From positions 62,001 to 126,000 of the forward strand of contig NZ_ANBB01000050.1 of assembly GCF_000341105.1 (NCBI RefSeq): a stretch of DNA of 64,000 bases, written 5' to 3'. Origin of the DNA: Nocardiopsis potens DSM 45234 (lineage in GTDB: Bacteria; Actinomycetota; Actinomycetes; Streptosporangiales; Streptosporangiaceae). Below are positions 33,787 through 41,663 of this stretch, in pieces. Positions within the stretch are counted from its first letter, which is position 1, and every line of letters starts with the position of its first letter. The notes under the pieces were generated by a model, which saw only the letters and a program-made list of their open reading frames with translations, ran no database searches and had not been told where the DNA came from. The translations under genes and the position numbers were made by a program.

Positions 33787-34662
33787 ATGGTGCAATCGGC
33801 CGCAGAACTGAGCCTCTTCCTCAAGGCCCGCCGGGACGCGCTCGCCCCGGAGGACGTGGGCCTGCCCGGCGGGATCAACCGGCGCCGGGTCCGCGGGCTG
33901 CGCCGGGAGGAGGTCGCCCAGCTCGCCGGGGTCAGCGTCGACTACTACACCCGCATCGAGCAGGGGCGCGGCGGCGCCGTCTCGGACGAGGTGCTGCAGG
34001 CGCTCGCCCGCGCCCTGGTGCTCTCCGCGGACGAGCGCCGCTACCTGCACAACCTCGCCGGGAACGCGGTCCGCCGCTCCACCCGGGCGGCCCGCCCGGC
34101 CGAACCCTGCACCCCGCCCGACGTGCCCCGGCAGACCGTCCGCCCCGAACTGCACGCGCTGCTGCACGCCATGGCGGGGGTGCCCGCGGCGGTGCTCGGC
34201 CGGGGGCTGGACATCCTCGCCTGGAACCCGCTGATGGGCCGGCTCTGGCCCGGCCTCGACGACCTCCCCGAGGCCGAGCTCAACCTGCCCCGGCTGCTCT
34301 TCACCGACCCCGGCACCGCCGCCCTGCACGCAGACGCCGGCCTGCTCCGCGCCGAGGTGGTCGCCCGGCTCCGCGCCGACACCGGCCGCGACCCCGAAGA
34401 GCCCCGGCTCTGCGCGGTGGTGACCGGCCTGCAGCGGTCCAGCGCCCTCTTCCGCGAACTGTGGGAGGCCCGCGAGGTCAAGGAGGCCCCGAACGGCGCG
34501 CACCGGCTGCGCCACCCCCGCGTCGGCGAGCTGGACCTGTACTTCGAGAAGCTGCCGCTGCCCGCCGACCCCGGCCGGTTCCTCCTCGTCTACTCTCCCG
34601 AGCCCGGTTCCGCCTCAGAGGAGCGCCTCCGCCTGCTGGCCTCCGCCGAGCAGCCCGCCTGA
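33787..34662 (+). CDS. XRE regulator with MmyB-like domain
   Basis: A 291-aa protein. The HTH LSLFLKARRDALAPEDVGLPGG...GLRREEVAQLAGVSVDYYTRIEQGRGGAVSDEVLQALARALVL is followed by an MmyB-like domain (LDILAWNPLMGRLWPGL, VTGLQRSSALFRELWEAREV, RHPRVGELDLYFEKLPL). It is a paralog of the gene at 13526. It probably represses the divergent aldo/keto reductase. A very strong hairpin follows. Confidence 0.9.
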   Translation: MVQSAAELSLFLKARRDALAPEDVGLPGGINRRRVRGLRREEVAQLAGVSVDYYTRIEQGRGGAVSDEVLQALARALVLSADERRYLHNLAGNAVRRSTRAARPAEPCTPPDVPRQTVRPELHALLHAMAGVPAAVLGRGLDILAWNPLMGRLWPGLDDLPEAELNLPRLLFTDPGTAALHADAGLLRAEVVARLRADTGRDPEEPRLCAVVTGLQRSSALFRELWEAREVKEAPNGAHRLRHPRVGELDLYFEKLPLPADPGRFLLVYSPEPGSASEERLRLLASAEQPA

Positions 34663-34664
34663 GC

Positions 34665-34702
34665 GGCCCCCGGGGCGGCCGCGGCGGGCCGCCCCGGGGG
34701 CC
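34665..34702. terminator. Bidirectional 16-bp hairpin
   Basis: GGCCCCCGGGGCGGCC (34665-34680) pairs exactly with 34687-34702 around a 6-base loop, between convergent stops at 34662 and 34711. Confidence 0.8.
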
Positions 34703-34710
34703 GACCGGGG

Positions 34711-35010
34711 TCAGCCGCGGTGCTCTTCGGCGGCGCGGCGCGCCTCGCGCCGGCCCGCGTAGCGCTCCCTGCGGTTCTCGGCCCTGACCATCCGCTGCCA
34801 CTCCCTGGTGCAGGAGCGCCGGTTGCAGCCGGCGCAGCAGCTCCAGCCGAGCATCACGCCGGGGTCCTCCCAGCGGCAGCGCGTGCCGGGGGTCTCACGG
34901 GTCGGTCCCGGGGGCAGGTCGCAGGGGCCGTACCGGTGGTCGTGGAGCGGTCGGGGGCCGTGCTCTATCTGCCGCACCCACAGCGGCTTGGTGTTGTCCG
35001 TACGGGACAT
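34711..35010 (-). CDS. Cys-rich actinobacterial protein, probable zinc binder
   Basis: A 99-aa protein from ATG 35010 (GGAAGG upstream). Conserved-looking HDHRYGPCDLPPGPTRE, TRCRW and WSCCAGCNRRSCTREW give six Cys plus His able to bind metal. The C-terminus is an Arg/Glu/Ala helix. I recall similar short proteins of unknown function across Streptomyces and relatives. A 9-bp inverted repeat lies in its 5' leader. Confidence 0.7.
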   Translation of the reverse strand: MSRTDNTKPLWVRQIEHGPRPLHDHRYGPCDLPPGPTRETPGTRCRWEDPGVMLGWSCCAGCNRRSCTREWQRMVRAENRRERYAGRREARRAAEEHRG

Positions 35011-35030
35011 CTCGTTCCTTCCGGAACCCG

Positions 35031-35059
35031 CCGCCCGGACTCCCGGAACCTCCGGGCGG
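35031..35059 (-). promoter_or_regulatory. 5' leader inverted repeat of the Cys-rich gene
   Basis: CCGCCCGGA (35031-35039) is complementary to 35051-35059, 21 bases upstream of ATG 35010. It could be an operator or an RNA hairpin. Confidence 0.35.
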
Positions 35060-35191
35060 GCGGCCGGGTCGACCGTTCCACGGCGACCACGCTCCCTGTC
35101 TCCGTTCGGGGCCCGTTCCGGGCCGCACTCCGCCGCTGTGCGGAGAGCCCTGCAGGATATCGGCGCCCGGCGAGGGCGGACAAGGGCCCCG

Positions 35192-37954
35192 CTACGGGGC
35201 CAGCAGCCGGGCCAGCTCGGTCCGCGAGCCGATGCCGAGCTTCGGATACACCTTGTACAGGTGGTACTCGACGGTGCGCGGGCTCAGGAAGAGCCGCGCC
35301 GCGACGTCCCGGTTGGAGGCGCCCTCGGCGACCAGGCGGGCGATGCGCAGCTCCTGCGGGGTGAGCGCGTCCAGCGCCCCGGGGGCGGCCGGCTCCGCGG
35401 CCTCGCCCGCGGCCCGCAGCTCCCCGGAGGCCCGCCGCTCCCAGGGCGCCGCGCCCATCCGCCGGAACGCCTCCGCGGCCGCGCGCAGGTGCGGCCGGGC
35501 CTCGGCCGGGCGGCGGTCGCGGCGCAGCCGCTCGCCGAGGAGCAGCGCGGTGCGGGCCCGGTCGAAACCGGCCCCGTCCACCCCGGCGAGCGCCTCCAGG
35601 GCCTCGCGGAGCAGACCGATCCCCTCCGCGTCCGGGAGGGTGAGCGCCTCGCACCGGGCGAGCAGCGCCCGGGCGCGCGGCGCCTCCCGCTCCGCCGTCC
35701 ACCCGGCCAGGAACGCGGTGGCCTCCCGGGCCGCGCCGAGGTCGCCCGCGGCCACCGCCGCCTCCACCCGGTCCGCGGCCGAACCCCAGGCGTTGACCGG
35801 GGCGCCCATGCCCGGAGCCGGGGAGGCCAGCGGGGCCAGCCGCTCGTGCGCCCGGGCGAACCGTCCCGCCCCCAGGTCGAGCAGGCCCAGCGCGTAGACC
35901 GCGACCCCGGCGCGCAGCCCCAGCCGGTGCGGGACGGCGACGGCCAGCGCCTCCCGGGCGTGCGCGCGACAGCCCTCCTCCCGGCCGCGCAGCGCGTCGC
36001 AGACGGCCAGGTTGGCGTGGTGCGCGGCGGCGGAGTTGACCGCCCCCGACTCCTCGGCCAGCAGCAGCCCCTCCTCGGACAGCGCGGCGCTGAGCGCGAT
36101 GTCGCCGTTGAACCGCTCGCTCGTCGCGGCGTTCTCCAGCACCACCGGCAGGGTGCCCGCGACACCGGCGACCCGCGCCGCCCGGCCCGCGCGCGCCCCG
36201 TACGCCGCGGCCGCCGAGGCGTCGCCGAGCATGCTCGCCGCCGAGGCCGCCCAGAGCAGCAGTGCGGGGTCGTCCTCGCCGGCGGGCAGGCCGCGCAGGG
36301 CGCCGCGGAGCAGGGCGGCGCCGCGCCCGGCATCGCCCCGGGCCCGCGCCCCGTCGCCGGCCAGCACGTCGCGGAGGAACCGCTCGGAGCCCCCGCCGGG
36401 GACGGGGAGCGCCTCGGCGAGCGCGCCGACCCGGGCGGCGGCGCCGGTGTCGCCGACGTAGGCGGCCGCCTCCGCCGCGTCGGCCAGCACCCGCCAGGCG
36501 AGCGGCCCGGCGGCGCCCTCTCCTGGGGCGGGCCCGTCGGCGGTGTCCTCCATGGCGCCCTCTGCGGCGGCTTCCCCGGCGGCGAGCAGGATCCGCAGCG
36601 CCTCGGCGGCGTCCCCCGAGGCCAGCTCGAACCGGCCGCGGAGCCGCTCCAGGGCCAGCCGCGCCTCCGGGGCGCGGGCCTCGGCGCGGGCCGCCGCCAG
36701 GCTGCTCTGCGCCTGGCCGGGCAGCCCGCCGAGCCAGGCGGCCTCGGCGGCGTCCCGCAGCCGGCCGGCGCGGGCCTCCCCGGGCGGCGACAGCTCGGCG
36801 GCGAGCCGGTACGCCCCGGCGGCGTCGGCGTGCCCGCCGCGCGCCCCGGCCCGGTCCGCGGCGGCGGCGAGCGCCGCCGCGGCGTCCTCGTCCGGGCCCA
36901 CCGCGGCGGCGGCCCGGTGCCGTGCCGCCCGGTCGGGGTCGCGCGCCTCCAGCAGGCCGGCGAGGAGGCGGTGGACGGCGCGCCGCTCGGCGGCGGAGGC
37001 GGAGGCGACGACCGCGGACCGGACCAGCGGGTGCCCGAACCGCACCCCGCCCGCGCCCAGCTCCACCAGCCCGGCCTCCTCCGCCGGGCCGAACGCCTCG
37101 GCCGAGCCGCCCACCGCGGGGTCGCCGGAGCCGTCCAGCGCCACCGCGAGCAGCGCCGACCGGCTCTGTGCGGGCAGGCCGGCGATCCGCTCCCGGTAGA
37201 GCGCGGTGACGCCCTCCCCGGCGGGCAGCGGGTCGGGGAGCGGCGCCGCGCCGGTCAGCTGGGCGGGGGTGAGCAGGCGGGCCGCCTCGCGGAGCGCCAG
37301 CGGGTGGCCGCCGGTCGCCTCGGCGACCCGGGCGGCGACGGCCGGGGCCGGGGGCTCCGGGGCGTGCTCGGCCAGCAGCCGGGCCGCGTCCGCGCCGCCC
37401 AGCCCGTCCAGCCGCAGCTCGGGCAGGCCGCGCAGCAGGTGGCGGGTGTCCGGGTCCTCCCGGGCGCCGAACAGCAGCCCGACCGGGTGGGCGTCCAGCC
37501 TGCGGGCGGCGAACAGCAGGGCGTCGGCCGAGGCGCGGTCGGCCCAGTGCACGTCGTCGACGATGCACAGCAGGCCGCCCGGCTGCGCGGCCTCGGCCAG
37601 CAGCGAGGTGACCGCCGCCGACACCAGGAACCGGTCGTCGGCCCCGGAACCGAGGCCGAGTGCGCCGCGCAGAGCGTCCCGCTGCGGCTCCGGGAGGGCG
37701 TCGGCGAACCCCAGGGCAGGGCGGAGGAGCTGGTGCAGCAGGGCGAACGCCATCCGCCCCTCGGCCTCGTCGGCGGTGGCCCGCAGCACCCGGACCGGGG
37801 CGGCGGCCTCCGCGTACCGCAGCAGCGCGGACTTCCCGATCCCGGGGCGGCCCCGCACCACCAGCCGGGCCCCGCCCCCGCCGCGGACCTGCTCTAGGAG
37901 CCCGTCGATCCGGGCGGCCTCCGCCTCCCGCCCCACCAGGTCCCCGTCGGCCAT
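35192..37954 (-). CDS. LAL-type LuxR-family transcriptional regulator
   Basis: A 920-aa protein from ATG 37954 (GGGAGGG 6 bases upstream; another ATG at 37978 is less likely). The N-terminal AAA/STAND ATPase has Walker A GRPGIGKS at 35-42 and LLCIVDDVHWADR as Walker B. A long alpha-helical, TPR-like middle follows. The C-terminal LuxR HTH is ALTPQELRIARLVAEGASNRDVAARLFLSPRTVEYHLYKVYPKLG. LAL regulators switch on secondary-metabolite or catabolic genes after ligand binding; no obvious target cluster adjoins. Confidence 0.92.
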   Translation of the reverse strand: MADGDLVGREAEAARIDGLLEQVRGGGGARLVVRGRPGIGKSALLRYAEAAAPVRVLRATADEAEGRMAFALLHQLLRPALGFADALPEPQRDALRGALGLGSGADDRFLVSAAVTSLLAEAAQPGGLLCIVDDVHWADRASADALLFAARRLDAHPVGLLFGAREDPDTRHLLRGLPELRLDGLGGADAARLLAEHAPEPPAPAVAARVAEATGGHPLALREAARLLTPAQLTGAAPLPDPLPAGEGVTALYRERIAGLPAQSRSALLAVALDGSGDPAVGGSAEAFGPAEEAGLVELGAGGVRFGHPLVRSAVVASASAAERRAVHRLLAGLLEARDPDRAARHRAAAAVGPDEDAAAALAAAADRAGARGGHADAAGAYRLAAELSPPGEARAGRLRDAAEAAWLGGLPGQAQSSLAAARAEARAPEARLALERLRGRFELASGDAAEALRILLAAGEAAAEGAMEDTADGPAPGEGAAGPLAWRVLADAAEAAAYVGDTGAAARVGALAEALPVPGGGSERFLRDVLAGDGARARGDAGRGAALLRGALRGLPAGEDDPALLLWAASAASMLGDASAAAAYGARAGRAARVAGVAGTLPVVLENAATSERFNGDIALSAALSEEGLLLAEESGAVNSAAAHHANLAVCDALRGREEGCRAHAREALAVAVPHRLGLRAGVAVYALGLLDLGAGRFARAHERLAPLASPAPGMGAPVNAWGSAADRVEAAVAAGDLGAAREATAFLAGWTAEREAPRARALLARCEALTLPDAEGIGLLREALEALAGVDGAGFDRARTALLLGERLRRDRRPAEARPHLRAAAEAFRRMGAAPWERRASGELRAAGEAAEPAAPGALDALTPQELRIARLVAEGASNRDVAARLFLSPRTVEYHLYKVYPKLGIGSRTELARLLAP

Positions 37955-38041
37955 CGGACCCTCCCGCCCCCTCGGCACCGGCCCCGGCCGGCCGCCGGAG
38001 CGGACAAGATCATCCCACCGCGGATCGCGCCCGGCGGCGGA

Positions 38042-38521
38042 TCAGAGCCGCTCCGCGGCCGCGCGCAGCGCCTTCACCAGCGGGCTCCACTCGGTGCGGG
38101 GGCCGCCCAGGCCGAGGCTCCGCTCGGCCTTGTCCAGCGCGTCCTCCAGCAGGGCGTCGTGCAGCGGCCGGTACACCAGCGGCCAGCTCACCCGCGCCGG
38201 TCCCACCGGCTGGACGGTCAGCAGGTGCCGCAGCAGCACGCCGCCGTCGGTCTCCTCGACCGAGAACCCGTGGTGCCCGAGGAACCCGGCCGGCGCCTCG
38301 AACCTGAACCGGATCCTCCGGCCCGGCAGGTACTCCACCACGCTGTACCGCACCGGCCCGTGCCCACCGCGGGCGCCCACCCCCAGCGGCCGGTCGAAGC
38401 GCATCGCCGGCCAGTCCTCATCCGGCCAGAGCGGGTCCCGGTCCGAGGCCAGCCCATCGATCAGCGCCCCTACCTCGTCCACCGGCGCGGCCAGCAGCCT
38501 CCGGTGCTCGTTCCAGACCAT
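38042..38521 (-). CDS. SRPBCC (START-like) family protein
   Basis: A 159-aa protein from ATG 38521 (GGGGAGG 5 bases upstream). HRRLLAAPVDEVGALIDGL, DRPLGVGARGGHGPVRYSVVEYLPGRRIRFRFEAPAGFLGHHGFSVEE and a final amphipathic helix (LLEDALDKAERSLG) fit the SRPBCC hydrophobic-pocket fold (polyketide cyclase/dehydrase-like). The ligand is unknown. It is immediately downstream of a small hypothetical gene in the same direction. Confidence 0.8.
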   Translation of the reverse strand: MVWNEHRRLLAAPVDEVGALIDGLASDRDPLWPDEDWPAMRFDRPLGVGARGGHGPVRYSVVEYLPGRRIRFRFEAPAGFLGHHGFSVEETDGGVLLRHLLTVQPVGPARVSWPLVYRPLHDALLEDALDKAERSLGLGGPRTEWSPLVKALRAAAERL

Positions 38522-38618
38522 GCGGGCCTCCCCGACGCGTTTCCGAATATGGGTTCTCAGTACACGCCATGATCGGCCGGGCGGGGAGGCCGGTGGTGCA
38601 CGGCGGCGTCCGAGCGCT

Positions 38619-39044
38619 CTACCCGAGCAGCCCGAGCAGGTGCGCGGCGGTGGCCATGGCGGCGAACGGCACCCCGAAGGCCAACGCCTCCAGCGCGGCC
38701 CGGTGCCCGTCCCGCCTGCGGCGGCGCCGTCCCGCCTCCGGGGCGGGGCGGGAAGGGGGCGGGGGAACGGGCAGGGGAGAGTCGAACCCGCCGGCCACCG
38801 GGGCCCGATGCCGTCCGATGCGAGGTGGGGGCGGTCCGAGCTCTTCGTGTGCGGACCGCAGCCAGTCCGGCACCGGAGGCGCGGCGCGGGCATGGGGCGA
38901 GAGCAGCAGCGGCGGCCGGGGAGCGGGCACGGCGGCGGTGCCGGTCCGGGGGCCGCCGGGGGCACTGAACCGCCTCCCGCGCGGGCGCGCGGTGCGGGCG
39001 TGCAGCCGGTCGATGGTCGAGACCGGCGGAATCGACGGAGCCAT
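38619..39044 (-). CDS. Hypothetical Pro-rich protein with C-terminal membrane helix
   Basis: A 141-aa protein from ATG 39044 with GAGGTGA 7 bases upstream. The first ~110 residues are Pro/Arg-rich and probably disordered. The end (ALEALAFGVPFAAMATAAHLLGLLG) is a hydrophobic helix that could anchor it. No family is recognised. It follows the HATPase gene in the same direction after a hairpin. Confidence 0.5.
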   Translation of the reverse strand: MAPSIPPVSTIDRLHARTARPRGRRFSAPGGPRTGTAAVPAPRPPLLLSPHARAAPPVPDWLRSAHEELGPPPPRIGRHRAPVAGGFDSPLPVPPPPSRPAPEAGRRRRRRDGHRAALEALAFGVPFAAMATAAHLLGLLG

Positions 39045-39109
39045 GCGGAATCACCTCGGAAAGTCAGAGCGGATCGGGGAGAGGGGAGAGGAGAAGGCCG
39101 GAGTGAGGC

Positions 39110-39141
39110 GCCCGCCCCGCCCCCTCCAGCGCGGGGCGGGC
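39110..39141 (-). terminator. Hairpin after the HATPase gene
   Basis: GCCCGCCCCGC (39110-39120) pairs exactly with GCGGGGCGGGC (39131-39141), 22 bases beyond the stop codon. Confidence 0.7.
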
Positions 39142-39163
39142 ACCTGTGCGCGGTGGTCCGCCT

Positions 39164-39721
39164 TCAGGAGGCGTTCCAGGCGCTTCCGGTGAGGTCGTAG
39201 GCCAGGTGGAACCAGACGTGGCGGTAGGAGGCCCGGCCGTTGTCGCCCCAGGCGCTGGCGAGCACGGCGACCATGGCCAGGCCGCGGCCGCGCGCCTTCT
39301 CGATGCCGAGCGGCTCGGGGCGCAGCGGGGCGTCGTCGCGGGCGGTGGTGAGCACCCCGGGCGGGACGGTGCCGTCGTCGCGGCAGGTCAGGGTGAGCCC
39401 GCCGATACCGCGCCGCACCACGAGGGAGTAGCTGCCGCCGGGGCGGCCGGAGCGGGAGTGCGCGATGGCGTTGGTCGCCAGCTCGCTTCCGAGCAGGGTG
39501 AAGAGGTAGCGGTAGTCGCGGTCGTGCTCGGCGGCGCAGGTGTCGAGGAAGGCGCGGACCAGCGGCAGGAACCCGGGCCGGCCGGGGAAGTCGTAGCGGC
39601 GCGTGGAGTAGTAGGGGCGGTCGGGGCGGCGGTTGAAGTAGTGCCGGTATCCGGGCGGGATCAGGTCGTCCAGCGCGACGGTCACCTCGGGCAGCGGCGG
39701 CACGGGGGCCAGAGCGGGCAT
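39164..39721 (-). CDS. ATP-binding regulatory protein (HATPase_c, anti-sigma/AbaA type)
   Basis: A 185-aa protein from ATG 39721. YLFTLLGSELATNAIAHSRSG (N-box, E...N), LTCRDDGTVPPG (G1, D-x-G) and EKARGRGLAMVAVLASAWG (G2) define the RsbW-like GHKL fold with no His-phosphoacceptor domain. Such proteins bind sigma factors or regulators. Next to it, divergently, are WhiJ-like and DUF397 genes, the classic Streptomyces abaA-like developmental cluster, so joint function is likely. Confidence 0.85.
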   Translation of the reverse strand: MPALAPVPPLPEVTVALDDLIPPGYRHYFNRRPDRPYYSTRRYDFPGRPGFLPLVRAFLDTCAAEHDRDYRYLFTLLGSELATNAIAHSRSGRPGGSYSLVVRRGIGGLTLTCRDDGTVPPGVLTTARDDAPLRPEPLGIEKARGRGLAMVAVLASAWGDNGRASYRHVWFHLAYDLTGSAWNAS

Positions 39722-39886
39722 GCGGACACACTCCTCCTGCGAGAGCAGTGGACAGGATCGGGGAAGGCGCCCGCACGGACTCGCTCGATCACCGGTCAGG
39801 GCAGCGGACACCCAGGTAGCGTGACCATCGGGTACTCGGAGTGATGTATCGGTCACTGACTACATGTGCCACGCTAAGTCGACATC

Positions 39887-39937
39887 GTAGAGTTCTGCAA
39901 TAGCTTTCGCCTACGAAGTAGAGTTTTCTTTCGCTAG
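39887..39937. promoter_or_regulatory. Direct-repeat operator candidate upstream of the WhiJ-like gene
   Basis: GTAGAGTTCT...CTTTCGC (39887-39910) is repeated as GTAGAGTTTTCTTTCGC from 39918, just before ATG 39947. This AT-rich stretch stands out and probably includes the promoter and XRE sites. Confidence 0.45.
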
Positions 39938-39946
39938 GGTTCTCCC

Positions 39947-40810
39947 ATGACCACTCCCCACAGCCCCACGCTCCGGCTCCGCCGGCTCGCGGCCATGCTG
40001 CGCCGAGCCCGCGAACGGGCCGGCTACACCACCTCCCAGGTAGGCGCGAAGTTCAAGTGGAGTGCGGGCAAGGTCTCCAAGATGGAGACCACCGAGACCA
40101 AGCGGATCAGCCCGAATGATCTCGACAGGCTCATGGACCTCTACGGCGTCACCGATCAGGCGGAGCGCGAGGGGATGCAGGCGCTGGCCCGGGATGCTCG
40201 GCAGCGCGGCTGGTGGTCCAAGTACAAGAAGGTCTTCTCGGACCACGCCCTGCCCGACTTCGAGGCCGAAGCATCCCTCATCCGCACCTTCGAGGCCCAG
40301 ATCGTCCCAGGGCTCCTGCAGACACCTCAGTACGCTGAGGCGCTGCTCAAAGGCGGCCGCTACACCGACCCCGAAACGGTTCGGCAGAAGGTGGAGGCGC
40401 GTATGGCCCGGCGGGACATCCTCACCCGTCCCGAGCCGGCCCGCCTGCGAGCGGTCATCGACGAAGCCGCGCTCCGGAGGCCGATCGGCGGTACCGAGAC
40501 GCTGCGTGGGCAGCTGGCGCACCTGCTCTACATGGCGCAGCTGCCCAACATCGACGTCCAGGTCCTGCCTTTGGACGCCGGGGCGCACGCTGCTCTAGGG
40601 GCGCCGTTCACTCTCCTGGACTTCCCCGATCCCCTCGATCTCCCGATCGTCTACATCGACACCGCAGGCGAAGGGGTGTTCCTGGAGGACCCGGAAGAGG
40701 TCGAAGCCCACAGTGCTACCTTCGGCGATATCCAAGGATCCGCGCTGAGCACCACGCGCTCCGCCGCCGTCATCACCGACCTCCTCAGAGCACCAGAGAG
40801 CGAATCATGA
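39947..40810 (+). CDS. WhiJ-like XRE regulator (DUF5753)
   Basis: A 287-aa protein. The XRE HTH (LRRLAAMLRRARERAGYTTSQVGAKFKWSAGKVSKMET) is followed by DUF5753 (EAEASLIRTFEAQIVPGLLQTPQYAEALL, RRDILTRPEPARLRAVIDEAALRRPIGG, FTLLDFPDPLDLPIVYIDT). In Streptomyces such proteins (WhiJ, AbaA-OrfA) pair with DUF397 partners and modulate development and antibiotic production. Its stop overlaps the DUF397 start by ATGA, so the two are translationally coupled. Confidence 0.92.
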   Translation: MTTPHSPTLRLRRLAAMLRRARERAGYTTSQVGAKFKWSAGKVSKMETTETKRISPNDLDRLMDLYGVTDQAEREGMQALARDARQRGWWSKYKKVFSDHALPDFEAEASLIRTFEAQIVPGLLQTPQYAEALLKGGRYTDPETVRQKVEARMARRDILTRPEPARLRAVIDEAALRRPIGGTETLRGQLAHLLYMAQLPNIDVQVLPLDAGAHAALGAPFTLLDFPDPLDLPIVYIDTAGEGVFLEDPEEVEAHSATFGDIQGSALSTTRSAAVITDLLRAPESES

Positions 40811-41115
40811 GTGCCGACCTGACGTTCCGCAAGAGCAGCTACAGCGCCCACTCGCAGAACTGCGTGGAAGTGGCATCCTTCCCTGACTTCCGGAAGAGCA
40901 GCTACAGCGCACAGGATCAGAACTGCGTGGAAGTGGCCTCCTCCGACTATCGGAAGAGCAGCCACAGTGCACAAGACCAGGACTGCGTCGAAGTCGCCGA
41001 CTCCTCCCACGCCGTTGCCATCCGTGACTCCAAGCACGCCGAGGCCGGCCACCTCGCCTTCTCTTCGGCGGAGTGGGACGCTTTTCTGAGAGGGGCCAAG
41101 GCCGGCGGCTTCTGA
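40807..41115 (+). CDS. DUF397 protein with triplicated motif
   Basis: A 102-aa protein. The DUF397 N-terminal signature, normally present once, appears three times in tandem: FRKSSYSAHSQNCVEVAS, FRKSSYSAQDQNCVEVAS and YRKSSHSAQDQDCVEVAD. It is followed by the usual end VAIRDSKHAEAGHLAFSSAEWDAFLRG. The DNA units begin at 40825, 40888 and 40948. It acts with the upstream WhiJ-like protein, possibly as antagonist or toxin-like partner. Confidence 0.9.
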   Translation: MSADLTFRKSSYSAHSQNCVEVASFPDFRKSSYSAQDQNCVEVASSDYRKSSHSAQDQDCVEVADSSHAVAIRDSKHAEAGHLAFSSAEWDAFLRGAKAGGF

Positions 41116-41135
41116 CGTGGTCGGAGCGGGGCGCT

Positions 41136-41567
41136 CTATCGGTTCCGCCTGCTCCTGACGAGGTCGGCGACGTGTTCGGCGGCGATGGTCGGATCCTCGT
41201 GTTCCCACACGCGGACGACCTGCCAACCCTGTTCCGTCAGTAGCCGGTTGGTCTCCTCGTCCCGTTCTCGGTTGCGCCTCACCTTTTCGGCCCAGTAACC
41301 GGCGTTGGTCGCCGATTTCGTATGGTGTTCGGGGCAACCGTGCCAGAAGCAACCGTCGAGGAAAACGGCGACCTTGACACGGGTGAACACCATGTCCGCC
41401 GTTCTTCTGATGGCCGGTTCCGGACGGATGGACACGCGATAGCGCAGCCCCAGAGCGTGCACCGCCCGGCGGAGGGCCAGTTCGGGTTTGGTGTCCCTCC
41501 CCTTGTTGGACTGCATGCTCTTCCGTACACCGGGACTGGAGGCACTGGTCGGCCGGGGAGCGCTCAT
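41136..41567 (-). CDS. vsr: Very short patch repair endonuclease (Vsr)
   Basis: A 143-aa endonuclease. NKGRDTKPELALRRAVHALGLRYRV, the metal-binding Asp in IRRTADMVF, VKVAVFLDGCFWHGCPEHH and the C-terminal WEHEDP are the Vsr fold. Vsr nicks next to T:G mismatches created by deamination of 5-methylcytosine, so it accompanies cytosine-5 methyltransferases. Two such homologs lie just beside it, divergently. ATG 41567 is chosen (GTG 41573 possible); no Shine-Dalgarno is seen, so the mRNA may be leaderless. Confidence 0.92.
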   Translation of the reverse strand: MSAPRPTSASSPGVRKSMQSNKGRDTKPELALRRAVHALGLRYRVSIRPEPAIRRTADMVFTRVKVAVFLDGCFWHGCPEHHTKSATNAGYWAEKVRRNRERDEETNRLLTEQGWQVVRVWEHEDPTIAAEHVADLVRSRRNR

Positions 41568-41663
41568 GAGCACACCGTACTAAGAGGGCGCACCGGGGAG
41601 CATACGATCGGTTTCCGGGAACGGGAAGCAGGGGCGCGGTTCGTGGAAGAGGAGTCGACCTCG

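Noticed and set aside
40825-40980. Short CRISPR-like or minisatellite array
   Set aside because: The 60-63-bp repeats are in frame and encode the DUF397 motif.
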